DNA from: Vibrio jasicida CAIM 1864 = LMG 25398
GTDB taxonomy: Bacteria > Pseudomonadota > Gammaproteobacteria > Enterobacterales > Vibrionaceae
Assembly: GCF_000400365.1 (NCBI RefSeq)
Contig: NZ_BAOG01000018.1
Span: forward strand, 1-54,502
Length of the DNA: 54,502 nucleotides
Direction: 5' to 3'
Translations under genes and position numbers: made by a program
In this document: in pieces, positions 1-8,764 of the stretch
How positions within the stretch are numbered: the stretch's first letter is position 1
Layout: each line of letters starts with the position of its first letter
The notes under the pieces: model-generated
Seen by the model: only the letters and a program-made list of their open reading frames with translations
Told to the model about the DNA's origin: nothing
Database searches by the model: none

Positions 1-35
1 CTGTTAATCGTTCTGGGGAGAACTGCATCAACAGA

Positions 36-209
36 TTACACCGCAACTTCCTTTCTCTTCCATACACCAGAAATCAGCATAGCTCTAAACTCACCAACAG
101 ATGGGATATCTTTACTTTCTGCTTTCTCTATTACTAGCAAAGGTTCGTTTAAGGTAATGTCCCATTCATTCTGTAAATCCTCGTCTAAATTGTAAAAGTT
201 TATGTTCAC
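36..209 (-). CDS. Small hypothetical protein (57 aa)
   Basis: A short open frame begins with GTG, with an AAAGGTG-like ribosome site just upstream, and ends in TAA. The protein is acidic, starts VNINFYNLDEDL and ends with a basic KRKEVAV tail. No family was recognised. It has no signal peptide or membrane segment. The ATG 21 bases upstream is blocked by an in-frame TAG, so GTG is the only sensible start. Size and compactness resemble plasmid accessory or antitoxin genes, but nothing shows that function. Confidence 0.35.
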   Translation of the reverse strand: MNINFYNLDEDLQNEWDITLNEPLLVIEKAESKDIPSVGEFRAMLISGVWKRKEVAV

Positions 210-280
210 ACTACACCTTTAGTTTCATGTTAAGCCAAAGAAATTATAGACAATTAATCCATCTTTAAAAACCTAATATC

Positions 281-433
281 ATGAGTTTAGGTAGAATTTA
301 CCCCGTAATACAACATGGGGATCGTGTCCAAGCCTTATCAGAAAAACAAATGAAACGGTGTCAAAAGTTAGTGCAAAAAACCAACCAAGACGGTGTCTTT
401 ATTCACGACACACCAAGCACTCCATACCCATAA
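281..433 (+). CDS. Small hypothetical protein (50 aa)
   Basis: An ATG-initiated frame encodes a 50-residue basic protein with a helical middle (ALSEKQMKRCQKL) and a polar end. It is convergent with the broken gene at 448-658, with only about 15 bases between them. No strong ribosome site is visible and no family was recognised. It could be a chance frame; it is listed because it fills the gap neatly and has no rare-looking composition. Confidence 0.25.
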   Translation: MSLGRIYPVIQHGDRVQALSEKQMKRCQKLVQKTNQDGVFIHDTPSTPYP

Positions 434-447
434 TAGACCAGACAACG

Positions 448-658
448 TCACTTTTCGATGTTATCAACCCAACCGTCATCCAGCGTCAATCGACTCAATA
501 CTTTGTCTATCAAATCTTTGATTTCGATTTTTTTGGGTCCCATCTGGCGCATGGTGCTCCGCTGAACGTTTCGCGTTCGTCAGGCTTTTCATAAAGATGG
601 CTTCGCTGTCCATCACTGTGTGTTTTGCGTTAAAATAGGTGACCTGATAGGTCGGCAT
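448..658 (-). pseudogene. Small hypothetical protein, frameshifted in an A7 run
   Basis: The frame starts at ATG 658 (MPTYQVTYFNAKHTVMD) and runs well to about residue 42. It then leaves sense at a run of seven A. Removing one base restores a plausible second half containing IEIKDLIDKVLSRLTLDD and a stop at 448. The reconstructed protein would be about 69 aa. No family was recognised. The homopolymer could be a decay mutation, a sequencing slip, or a slippage site; the first two are more likely. Confidence 0.45.
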
Positions 659-782
659 GATGTATCCCTTATGTCACAAAGTGCAGATGTCAATATAGCA
701 CCGTTTCGTGCTCAAGTGGATTGAGGCTCTGACAAAAAACTAACTCGACAAGCGACTGATTATCAACGACTATAAAGATAAA

Positions 783-857
<75 letters not shown>

Positions 858-879
858 ATCCCATCAAACTACGTACACT

Positions 880-1116
880 ATGACTGAACTTTTTCATCGC
901 CGAACACTCATTAAACAGCTGAACAGCCTACTCGACCCCACTCGCCATGACATGAAATCAACACCCGATATGTCGTGGGTGTTGCCGATGCTCAGAGACA
1001 CGTTGTTTGAAGAGACGCTGCGCCTAGCAAACGGCAATCAACGCAAAGCCGCGCAAATGCTCGGCGTGAGTCGTGGCACCTACACTAAACATATCAAGCG
1101 CATCACCACGCTGTAA
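880..1116 (+). CDS. Fis-family small DNA-binding protein
   Basis: The 78-residue protein ends in a helix-turn-helix very like the C-terminus of Fis and NtrC-type regulators: ETLRLANGNQRKAAQMLGVS followed by RGTYTKHIKRI. The GNQ..AA.MLG..RGT pattern is the family signature. The N-terminal part has no dimerisation sequence that I can assign. It starts 22 bases after the tRNA. It probably bends or bridges DNA and may tune plasmid transcription or the tRNA promoter; that role is inference. A second Fis-like gene lies at 1988. Confidence 0.75.
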   Translation: MTELFHRRTLIKQLNSLLDPTRHDMKSTPDMSWVLPMLRDTLFEETLRLANGNQRKAAQMLGVSRGTYTKHIKRITTL

Positions 1117-1313
1117 AAGAAGCAGTAGGCGGCTTTCCACATCCTTGTACTTCCCTATGGCTGTACTCAATGCGTTCACTTTAACCCACAGCCTGAAAAG
1201 CCGCATCTTGAGTGTAAAAAAGCGCCACACGCTCAGCAAGCCCCTCTCTCACCGGCATCATCAGCTTATTACCTCACTCGCAAAAACCATGACAGGGAGT
1301 GATAACCTTCCCA

Positions 1314-1785
1314 TTAACGTGATGTACATTGCGCATCTTGTCGCAGTACTTGCCAAATGTCGGGTAACCGATGACCTTGTTTTTGCAAGTGCATGACCAT
1401 CTGTGATTGGTGGTTTGCATCCTTCGGAGGTTCCACGCCAAACGCCGCCTCTTTACATCGACGCGCTTGTTCGAGGTGGTCGAAGTTCGCCGTGAGCTCA
1501 AGCAATGCGGCTTCCACTTGGCGGTGGTTGTAACATCGCGAGGTCAACGTTCGCGCGATGACGCTGAGCCCAAGGTGCATGGCCATCATTCGCGCCAACG
1601 CCTTCGTGATGTCGGCATTGTCATCGATGCGCTGCTGCTCATAAAAAGGAATAAGGTGAACATAAAACTGCGCCGGTTTGACGCTCATCATTAAACGCTG
1701 GCGAACCATTTGCGATGAAGCATTGGGAATACGCTCAAGAATACGGGCAATACGGCGGCGCAATAAAGCATCGTTACGTGAACTC
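1314..1785 (-). CDS. Hypothetical basic protein, possible DNA-binding
   Basis: The frame encodes about 156 aa from ATG 1785 (MSSRNDALLRRRIARILERI), or 171 aa from ATG 1829. The N-terminus is rich in arginine and helical, followed by a long helical middle (ITKALARMMAMHLGLSVIA) and a basic C-terminus. No catalytic motif or membrane segment is seen. It lies between two Fis-like genes on the opposite strand. I do not recognise the family; the composition suggests a nucleic-acid-associated plasmid protein. Confidence 0.5.
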
Positions 1786-1987
1786 ATGATAATGAAAATA
1801 ATCGAGACCAGAGGTTTATCTTGCCACATCCTTTCTCACGCTTGCGCCTGCATTTTTTGATGTGCGTCGTATAATGTTTCTATTCACCATCAACACGATA
1901 CTGTCATGCCTTATAAACCCATTGATAATACTTATTTGCTGGCCAGCTTGGACTCACACTCGTGACAGCCACACCGCCAGACCAGAT

Positions 1988-2182
1988 ATGTCTGCGTTGG
2001 TGCCGTTTGTACGCGATGTCGTCTTAGAGGAGGTGGTCATTCATTGTAGAGGCAATCAAGCCAAAGCCGCACGCATGCTCGGTATCCACCGCAGCACGCT
2101 GCGCACCCATCTGCGTCGTATCCAGCGACAAAAAAGCCCGCAACGAAAGTTACGGGCGAATATTGAACGATTGAGACGCTAG
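1988..2182 (+). CDS. Fis-family small DNA-binding protein, second copy
   Basis: The protein carries the same C-terminal helix-turn-helix as the 880 gene: CRGNQAKAARMLGIHRSTLR, then a basic tail rich in arginine and lysine. From ATG 1988 it is 64 aa (MSALVPFVRDVVLEEVV). The frame is open further upstream to 1862, so a longer start is possible, but the upstream part lacks Fis-like sequence. It is diverged from the first Fis-like protein rather than a recent duplicate. Likely role: local DNA architecture or regulation. Confidence 0.65.
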   Translation: MSALVPFVRDVVLEEVVIHCRGNQAKAARMLGIHRSTLRTHLRRIQRQKSPQRKLRANIERLRR

Positions 2183-2938
2183 GCAACGCCTCAACAAAAC
2201 AGCCGTAGACTGAACTTCGTCGGTAGTCCCTTATGTAAGGGAGAGGAAAGTATACCAAGCCGCCAAGAAAAAACGCGGGTTCTCGCTCTCACCATAGCGT
2301 TAAGTGATTGATAAAGCGCGCAATAGTGAAGGCCGGCAAAAAGAATAAGCTAGAGCCGAGGGGTAATGGGGCTCTGGCGGTCACTATGGGGAGTTGTGGA
2401 AGCCCGAGTGTCAAAGTAACAACGTAAGTGCTAGGTTCGCTCTGGGATGACGAGCGAATGCGCACCATACCGCATCATTACTGATGATTCCGTTAGTCTC
2501 ATTCACAAAACCGCATATTGATAATACGGTTTCTCATGAGCTTGACAATGACTTGGCCCTCTTTTACCCTAAATTGGTCAAACGTTGAGCACTGACGCAC
2601 AGTGTTAAGCACACGGGGTTTATCCCCCTTAAATGGCGTTCTGAAACGTGTCGCTGCTTCTTACTCGATAAGAAGTTGGAATGCATCACTGATAGTGCCA
2701 GCCTCGGCTGACATTCACCCTCTCCCCCCATAGGAAACCTTTCCTGTGGGCAAGTGTTTCCTGATGTTTTGGGGCATTTTTTTCCGGTCTTTTGGCTGGT
2801 TTGGAAAAGTCACGCACCTCACCTATGGTTTGGTGCGTATTGGACGCTGTTTCGACGTAACCTTATGCCGATATTGCGCATGAAACTGTCGCGCTAGCGA
2901 CCATAACTACGGCCATCGAGTCGAATCACTCACCCACA
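2183..2938. other. Intergenic region without a clear gene
   Basis: About 750 bases separate the Fis-like gene from the partition locus. No open frame with a ribosome site stands out. The sequence is more G+C rich than the downstream cargo, with several short palindromes (for example GCCAGCCTCGGCTGAC near 2698-2712). A structured RNA or plasmid control region is possible, but I cannot name one. Confidence 0.4.
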
Positions 2939-2985
2939 GGGAGCTCACTCCCTGCTGGATGGCTCCTTTTTTATTTGGAGCTCCC
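2939..2985 (+). promoter_or_regulatory. Inverted repeat covering a ribosome site
   Basis: GGGAGCTC at 2939-2946 is an exact inverted match of GAGCTCCC at 2978-2985. The GGAG ribosome site for the small frame starting at 2987 lies in the right arm. If transcribed, the hairpin would hide the ribosome site. Confidence 0.35.
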
Positions 2986-2986
2986 A

Positions 2987-3166
2987 ATGTCTTATTCGAT
3001 TTGTTACACCATGCAAACATGGCATTACCCTTACCAAGATTTGCTTCGTGACGCGCCCAGGCAGCAAAGAAACGCTGGCTTCTCCAGTTACACGGGGATA
3101 GGGAAAGGGATATCAATTTATCCCTTCGGCATTCACTCGCGTGAAATTAATCAGAAAAAGGAATAA
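2987..3166 (+). CDS. Small hypothetical protein (59 aa)
   Basis: An ATG preceded by GGAG at good spacing starts a 59-residue frame (MSYSICYTMQTWHYPYQDLL). The protein is rich in tyrosine and arginine and ends in a lysine-rich tail. No family was recognised. It points toward the minus-strand parB gene. The ribosome site lies in an inverted repeat, which is the main reason to think it may be a controlled gene and not chance. Confidence 0.3.
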   Translation: MSYSICYTMQTWHYPYQDLLRDAPRQQRNAGFSSYTGIGKGISIYPFGIHSREINQKKE

Positions 3167-3211
3167 AAATATTTAAAAACAAGAGCTTAAACACACTCTG
3201 CCATTTCGGCA

Positions 3212-4186
3212 TTAGAGCATTAATTCACGAATAAACTCTTTGATTTTATTTCTCTTTTCCTCGGAAACTTTACGCAGATTAATGACAGCAGAGTCCTTAC
3301 TTTTAACCGAGAACGTAATACCACCACCCAAGTTCTCAGGCTTAACTTTCTTACTTTTTTCACTGTTCTTACGCTTTAACTTACCTTTAGTTGCAGCAAG
3401 AATACTGAGAACTAGCTCCGTATGTTCCTCTGGAGTACAAGCCCTTTCTAATGCCAAAATTAGCTCATCTTCAATATTATCTATGAAGTCTTTTAGTTCA
3501 ATATCTTGGGAATCTAGTGCTTTAGAAACATCTATAAGTAGCTTGGTATTTTTCTGAGAAGCAACCAAGCTACTATCAACAAACAGATTTAGTAATCCGC
3601 TCGGTACTTTTGCAGCATTAATACATAGAGAAAGAAAGCCTGTAGAAACCCCTTCAGATTCCGCCATTGTTTTTGCATCAGGATAAATACCATTATCTAA
3701 CTTCGCTTGGTAAAAGCGCCCCCATTCAGCATAAGAGAGCTTTCGTTTTTGCTCAGAAATGCGAACGATTTCTTCCGCGTCTTTTTGAGATAGTTTACAA
3801 TTTGCGACTTCAACAGAGTATTGGCAGTCTCTAATAATAGCGGCTTTTCGCCTTCTCGAACCGTCAACTATTTTCACCATCTTATTGTCGATATATCCAA
3901 TCGCAGGATAAAGCTGTACATTTTCAATACTAGCTAAAATGTCTTGTAAGCTTTCAGCTGTCAGTTGATCTTGGTTTCGGATGTTGGAACTATCAACAGC
4001 AGTGTCAGACTCAATATGAGCTTGTCCGTTAAATGTATAAAGTTCGAGCTCAACGACTTTCCCAGAAGATAACTTGAAGCTTCGAGTTTTCGGTTGCGTG
4101 ACTTCATCGGAAACAGATTCCGGACTGGTTGTATTTATTGCTTTTTTTCTCTGTTCTAAACGCTGAGCCAATGCACTTTTCGCCAT
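3212..4186 (-). CDS. parB: ParB-family plasmid partition protein
   Basis: This 324-aa protein is the centromere-binding partner of the ParA encoded just upstream. It has a basic N-terminus, a ParB-like region with IENVQLYPAIGYIDNKMVKI and DGSRRRKAAI, then a helix-turn-helix zone (LSYAEWGRFYQAKLDNG, AESEGVSTGFLSLCINAAK) and a C-terminal dimerisation tail. The size and order match P1/F-type SopB/ParB proteins. AGGAGG lies just before the ATG. The gene follows parA by 11 bases, so they form one operon. It should bind a parS site and load ParA for plasmid segregation. Confidence 0.85.
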   Translation of the reverse strand: MAKSALAQRLEQRKKAINTTSPESVSDEVTQPKTRSFKLSSGKVVELELYTFNGQAHIESDTAVDSSNIRNQDQLTAESLQDILASIENVQLYPAIGYIDNKMVKIVDGSRRRKAAIIRDCQYSVEVANCKLSQKDAEEIVRISEQKRKLSYAEWGRFYQAKLDNGIYPDAKTMAESEGVSTGFLSLCINAAKVPSGLLNLFVDSSLVASQKNTKLLIDVSKALDSQDIELKDFIDNIEDELILALERACTPEEHTELVLSILAATKGKLKRKNSEKSKKVKPENLGGGITFSVKSKDSAVINLRKVSEEKRNKIKEFIRELML

Positions 4187-4197
4187 ATGTATGCCTC

Positions 4198-5409
4198 CTA
4201 AATCTGTTTATGGTAATGCATGATCATTTCTACTAACTCTTGAGCCCAGCACGTAGCCTTTGTTAGAGCACGGTTATACGCATCTTTACTTCCGGTATAA
4301 TCTTTTTTGGCTATAGAAAAGATAGTTGCAGAACTATCAGTACATCGTTCATATGCTTCTTCAGCAGGTAACGAGTGTTTTAATACGTATTGATGCCCAA
4401 ATATCTCATACATTTCTGTAACAGCACCTTCATAGATATCAATGTCATGCTGCTGTTTTTTACTGATATCTTTTGATGTATAAGCACCAATAAAATGCAG
4501 CTCATCTAATAAAAATCCATCATTGACCATATCTTCAATAACAACAGGCAATCGCTCAACAAAGCGGACGGTCGAGTCCCAGTTATAGAACGTAGGTGGA
4601 ATTGGAATCATGATGCCACTCGATGCTGCTAAGCAGTTCTTCATAACTTTATCCATATGCGGCCCCGCATCTAGTAGAATAAAGTCATAATCGTTTCTTA
4701 GTGGTTCAATAATTCGCTTTCTCAGTAAGTTAAAGTATTTTTCGTTGCCACAAATATCTTCAGAATCTAGGTCATCAGCTAAAAAGCCATCAGCAGTGCC
4801 ACAAGGTAAAATATCAATGCCATTCATGGATGTGCTTTTGATCCCGTGCGTCAACAGCTCTTCTTTCGATAACCCAGCGCTCGCCATTGCAAGAATTGAA
4901 GTTAAATCTGAATCAGATATTTCATAACCTGGTAATAGTTGCTGTGTACTGGTGCCTTGTGGGTCAAGGTCAATTATCAACACTCTATTTTGAAGCAAAA
5001 CATATCTTTCAAGAGAGATGAGAGCATCGGCAAGCATATTCGTTCCGAGAGATTTACCTACACCACCTTTCAAGTTTTGCAGAATACAAACAAAAGCAGG
5101 CAGTTCCTTATCTCGATATTTTTCAACTCCTAGGTAGTCAGCTACCAGATAACAATCATTCATACTCAATCTATATTGATTAGTCGATGTTTTTGGAAAA
5201 ACAACACCTAGTTCAGACATGCTAACCATCACATCTTTTAATGTATTCATAGCAATAGGCCTGTTTGTAAACTTCAGCAAACGGTGCAACTCTCTCTGGG
5301 AGTATACTTTTTGCGTAACTTCTTGCTTTACCTCTTGCTGTATCTCTGATCGGGCAATACGAGATCGCTGTGCTCTTTCACCTAGATCTTGAATATTTCT
5401 CAGTAACAT
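4198..5409 (-). CDS. parA: ParA-family partition ATPase (type Ia)
   Basis: The preferred ATG at 5409 has GGAGG at ideal spacing and gives 403 aa. The N-terminal 100 residues carry the winged helix-turn-helix extension (YSQRELHRLLKFTN) typical of type Ia ParA proteins, which repress their own operon. The ATPase follows with the deviant Walker A NLKGGVGKSLGTN, then LIIDLDPQGTSTQQ and DFILLDAGPHMD. It drives plasmid segregation on the nucleoid together with ParB. Neighbouring rep and iterons confirm the plasmid context. Confidence 0.9.
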   Translation of the reverse strand: MLLRNIQDLGERAQRSRIARSEIQQEVKQEVTQKVYSQRELHRLLKFTNRPIAMNTLKDVMVSMSELGVVFPKTSTNQYRLSMNDCYLVADYLGVEKYRDKELPAFVCILQNLKGGVGKSLGTNMLADALISLERYVLLQNRVLIIDLDPQGTSTQQLLPGYEISDSDLTSILAMASAGLSKEELLTHGIKSTSMNGIDILPCGTADGFLADDLDSEDICGNEKYFNLLRKRIIEPLRNDYDFILLDAGPHMDKVMKNCLAASSGIMIPIPPTFYNWDSTVRFVERLPVVIEDMVNDGFLLDELHFIGAYTSKDISKKQQHDIDIYEGAVTEMYEIFGHQYVLKHSLPAEEAYERCTDSSATIFSIAKKDYTGSKDAYNRALTKATCWAQELVEMIMHYHKQI

Positions 5410-5556
5410 AACACCTCCAAAATTATACCAAATGAATAATAGCTCATTTTTTCGCACCTGCAATAACAAATTGAGTTAAACTGGTAATGTGATCTCATTA
5501 TGAACTCTAACGTTTCATAGCAAGCAATGGCGCAAGATGTGCATCTATATAAGAAA

Positions 5557-5602
5557 AATGGTCACATAAATTTATGTTTTGAACTAATTTTATGTGGCCA
5601 TT
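5557..5602. repeat. 14-bp inverted repeat between parA and rep
   Basis: AATGGTCACATAAA at 5557-5570 pairs with TTTATGTGGCCATT at 5589-5602, with one mismatch. The half site resembles the GTGACCAT end of the rep iterons. It lies upstream of parA, so it could be the ParA operator, a Rep-binding repressor site, or parS. Confidence 0.5.
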
Positions 5603-5642
5603 GGAAGAAATGTGAAGGGAAAACTCAAGCGGAGGGGAATAT

Positions 5643-5692
5643 GGTAACAAAAAATTAGTCTAACCCTGAAATAGACTAAAAAAGTGTAACCG
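5643..5692. repeat. Two extra iteron-like sequences beyond rep
   Basis: GACTAAAAAAGTGTAACC at 5674-5691 matches the iteron pattern in direct orientation, and the complement of 5643-5660 reads GACTAATTTTTTGTTACC in inverted orientation. They lie at the far (3') end of rep. Such distal copies often serve in copy-number control by Rep-mediated pairing. Confidence 0.55.
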
Positions 5693-5697
5693 AATAG

Positions 5698-6747
5698 CTA
5701 CGATTTAACCCCCATAAGATCTAAACGAACCATAAAACCGGAGTCGATAGACATATCATCAGGTAGTAAAACAATTCCCTCTAGAACCGTTTTTAGTGCG
5801 AGTTCTTGGTGAGACGTTAATTCCCCCTTAACAGGGTAAGACATCACAACACGATAAGCTTCTTTTGCTAAGAGAAGCATAGGGTTATCCGGTACTGTTT
5901 CACTTTCAAGGCGTTTACGGTAGGCAGCTTCGCCTTTGTTGTCGCTGGAGTTCCATTTAAACAAGAACTCAAGCTGTATGATCTTTTTACCGCGTAGTAT
6001 AGGTCTATAGCCGTAACAACCTGACTTCTCGTCTATAAGGAACTCTAATTCAGCCGAAATTTCAGGGCACAGCATCATTTCACTTATAGGTTTTCTTATA
6101 CAACGTTCAATAAATACTTTGTTATTGGCGTAACTTTTTTTAGATAAGTTCCCTCTTTCATCTAGCAGACCAAAAAGGCCGTGAAGTTGGCTAATTGTTT
6201 GAGGGTGTAGTTTAGTATTATCAGACTTAAAGCGAGAGAGAATCGCATATAAACGCTTTGAGTGCTCAGACTTTAGTGCTCTAAACGACTTATGGTTTAC
6301 TTGAGCATGACCAGCTGATTGCGCTAAATACGCAGCCATCAGCTCAGCATTTGGAACGATGGATAATGATCCTGATTTATAAGTAACACGGCCAAACAGA
6401 GGTAAAAAGTCAAACATCTCAGCCTCATCATTAACAAGGCCTATCTTACGACCAGAAAGCCTTTCTGCTACCGGCTTAAGTGTAGGGTAAAGTTGCTTTG
6501 AAGATAGACCGAACCAATCTTTCAACACATCAGAATGGAAAGTATATTGAGGAGCTAGGACATCTTTTCCGGCTTGATAATCGCTCCAATGATCTTTGTG
6601 AAGCCGAGAAAGGAACAACGCTAACATATCATGTTCACGAGCGGTTAGATCAAGCCGACTAAAGATCAACTCATGACTTTTCTTGAAAAAGTTTTGAGGA
6701 AGTTCTTTGTAGAACTCGGTAGTAATGTTTTGACGAGAGGAATTCAT
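5698..6747 (-). CDS. rep: Rep_3-family plasmid replication initiator
   Basis: The 349-aa protein has the two winged-helix layout of RepA/RepE/Pi-type initiators. The N-terminal domain includes SRLDLTAREHDMLALFLSRL, the Rep_3 opening. The second domain contains RALKSEHSKRLYAILSRF, which in the family contacts iterons. It should bind the 20-bp iterons immediately upstream and open the origin together with host DnaA. Transcription runs away from the iterons, so the promoter overlaps them, consistent with self-repression. The length is slightly above the usual 290-330 aa because of a C-terminal tail. Confidence 0.88.
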   Translation of the reverse strand: MNSSRQNITTEFYKELPQNFFKKSHELIFSRLDLTAREHDMLALFLSRLHKDHWSDYQAGKDVLAPQYTFHSDVLKDWFGLSSKQLYPTLKPVAERLSGRKIGLVNDEAEMFDFLPLFGRVTYKSGSLSIVPNAELMAAYLAQSAGHAQVNHKSFRALKSEHSKRLYAILSRFKSDNTKLHPQTISQLHGLFGLLDERGNLSKKSYANNKVFIERCIRKPISEMMLCPEISAELEFLIDEKSGCYGYRPILRGKKIIQLEFLFKWNSSDNKGEAAYRKRLESETVPDNPMLLLAKEAYRVVMSYPVKGELTSHQELALKTVLEGIVLLPDDMSIDSGFMVRLDLMGVKS

Positions 6748-6753
6748 TAAAGT

Positions 6754-6951
6754 GACTAAAAATAAGTGACCATAAAAAGAATGTACACTAAAAATGAGTA
6801 ACCATCTAAAAAAGCATAGTAAAAAGACTAAAAAAACGTGACCACTAAACTAAAAATAAGATCTTAAAAACTAAGAATAAGATCATTCAGACTAAAAAGA
6901 TGTGCCGTTTGACTAAAAACAAGATCATTTAGACTAAAATACAATGACCAT
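6754..6951 (+). repeat. Eight iterons of the plasmid origin
   Basis: Direct repeats of the form GACTAAAAATAAGTGACCAT begin at 6754, 6786, 6826, 6848, 6869, 6890, 6911 and 6932. The last six are spaced 21-22 bases apart, about two helical turns, which is typical for Rep binding on one DNA face. Two variants are seen: ends like GTGACCAT and ends like AGATCATT. They lie directly upstream of rep. Confidence 0.85.
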
Positions 6952-7090
6952 TTCTGATTTAACTAGCTGAAAGTAAAGAATATTATCGGCATTATATAGA
7001 TTAGATAGTTAATATAGATAAATATAAAAAATATATTGTTATAGAAGATGTGGATAAGTGGAAAATCAAAGATTTACACACTTACCCACA
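6952..7090. other. oriV: Replication origin core: AT-rich zone and DnaA boxes
   Basis: After the iterons comes a strongly AT-rich stretch (about 6985-7046), suited to strand opening. TGTGGATAA at 7049-7057 is an exact DnaA box on the minus strand, and TTACCCACA at 7082-7090 is a box with one mismatch. Iterons, AT-rich DNA and DnaA boxes in this order define an iteron-type theta origin. Confidence 0.8.
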
Positions 7091-7248
7091 TCGGAGTTTC
7101 ACCATTACATTTTTCTTTTTTCTAAAATTTTTTCAATTTAATCCAAAACCATAACCTCACCAATTTCTAAAAGAAGGACTTCTTGAATAAGAGAGAGCTT
7201 CCGATGAGGTAAATTGGATGTAAGAGAGTTAGAAAAAACTCTTGTTCG

Positions 7249-7536
7249 CTTATCCATCACTCTGATCGAGGTATTCAATACTGCTCTGAGGAATATCAAT
7301 CATTACACAGAAAATATCATGTGACATGCTCTATGACTGATGGATACGACAGTTATCAAAACGCTCTAGCGGAAAGAGTAAATGGTATCTTAAAGATGGA
7401 GTACTTGCTGACTAAGCCGAATGACTTGAATAAAGCTAAGAAAATGGTTGCTGAGTCGGTGAAACTCTATAATGAACAGAAACCACATACAGCTCTAAAA
7501 TACAAAACGCCCGATGAAGTTCATCGAGCGTTTTAA
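7249..7536 (+). pseudogene. IS3-family transposase, C-terminal fragment
   Basis: Only the end of the OrfAB transposase remains. It starts at HHSDRGIQYCS, which carries the second catalytic Asp, and continues to ALAERVNGILKMEYL with the catalytic Glu and the closing HTALKYKTPDEVHRAF. The N-terminal two thirds and the first Asp are missing. A probable right end follows the stop (around 7545-7575, CAGGACGGGTCA). It is a dead relic next to the plasmid origin. Confidence 0.8.
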
Positions 7537-7639
7537 CTAAAAGTGTCAATCCATAACAGGACGGGTCAGAACGTTATTTGTGGATTAAGCAGTAATCGAC
7601 CAACATAGATTGTAGGTCTTGCTTATCTCGTACCAACGC

Positions 7640-7805
7640 GAGAGCTGCGGCGGTATCAATACCATATAGTGTGGATGCCAAAGTATCGAATTAGGATCTT
7701 GAAGAACAATATAGGTAAAGAAGTTTATCGATGTATTTATGTTTACTGTAATCAACTTGGATGTGAAGTAGTGGAGTTAAACGTACAAGTTGAGCACGTA
7801 CACTT
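7640..7805 (+). pseudogene. IS200/IS605-type TnpA fragment
   Basis: The translation YHIVWMPKYRIRIL is the conserved opening of Y1 HUH transposases, and VQVEHVHL is the HUH metal-binding motif. Everything after HVHL, including the catalytic tyrosine, is gone. The frame runs straight on into an unrelated protein fragment, giving a chimeric open frame to 8376. The sequence shows the join; loss of activity is certain without the Tyr. Confidence 0.75.
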
Positions 7806-8486
7806 AACATGTCCAACCGGAGAGTTATCACCAAGTGGAGACTCAATCATCTACGATTACGAGATCAAAGTTACCAATACTGGTTTTGGGACACTTTACG
7901 ACCTCGATATTGAAGATATTACGGCTGGCGAATCATTCACTGCTGATGTTCTTATTGCAGGAGAGACTGCAACATTTACCGGCTCCTTTGTTTCGGTTAT
8001 CAACGGCGTAGAAAATGAGGCAAGTGTGAGCGCTACCATTAAAGATGGTGGAGAGCCTGTACTGACTAAGTCTGACACAGATAGCTGCCCACCAATTAAC
8101 TCGGTTGGTGCATTGAGTATCACTAAAGAATGCACAGCCTATGTTGAAGAGAACGCATCTGGCGAATACGGGTTGAGAGTGAATTACGAAGGCAAAGTAT
8201 GTAATGACAGCAAAGTGAAACTGAACGAAGTGAACATTACTGAAATGCATGACGGTATTACGGCTATTAAAAATGTTGGTACTTTAGCTCCCGAAAGTTG
8301 TATGAACTACGATGGTACTTACATTCCAAGTCTAGGTAGTGACGTTCTGGTGGTCCAGTGGTTGCGCACGATGTGAGAACGTTTAAAGACACCGTTAAGG
8401 CGGAAGGTGTCAACGTCATTACGGGGGACACTGTTGACACCGGCGTACCTGTAGAAGCAAGTTGTCCACTATGTCCTGCCCCTTAA
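7806..8486 (+). pseudogene. DUF11-like surface protein, C-terminal remnant
   Basis: The fragment has Ig-like, DUF11-type repeats, for example SIIYDYEIKVTNTGFGTLYD, and cysteine-bearing segments such as LSITKECTAYVEE. The frame stops at 8376, but shifting one base near 8345 restores a good ending (TFKDTVKAEGVNV to CPLCPAP, stop 8484-8486). It was therefore a longer secreted or surface protein, truncated at its N-terminus by the IS200-like fragment and then frameshifted. A terminator follows. Confidence 0.6.
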
Positions 8487-8532
8487 ACACGACAAACTGA
8501 TGGTCAAAAAAGTTGCGCGAAGCAAATAACGA

Positions 8533-8560
8533 AAAGCCACCTTAAGCATAAGATGGCTTT
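8533..8560. terminator. Hairpin, probable bidirectional terminator
   Basis: AAAGCCACCTTA and TAAGATGGCTTT pair with one mismatch around an AGCA loop. A and T runs flank it on either side. It sits between the ends of two converging gene remnants. Confidence 0.65.
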
Positions 8561-8576
8561 ATTTGTAAGGGACATC

Positions 8577-8693
8577 TTAGAAGTTGATATGGGCGCCGCT
8601 TGCTCCCTGTGAGGAGCAATCGCTAATCGCTTGAGCTATCATGATGAGCTCGAAGAGGGAGATGCGTGCGGTATTTATACGTAAGTGCTCCAT
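8577..8693 (-). pseudogene. 3' fragment of an unrecognised gene
   Basis: In the minus strand a clean frame reads MEHLRINTARISLFEL through to ASGAHINF and stops at 8577, just before the terminator. It looks like the last 38 residues of a metabolic or oxidoreductase-type protein, but I cannot name the family. The upstream part is missing because the IS66 relic begins there. Confidence 0.35.
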
Positions 8694-8764
8694 TAAAGCC
8701 CGAATGTTCAAACTCTTTAGCCCCAATTATGCTCGCTGCTCACATCCATTACCAATGAGTAATC

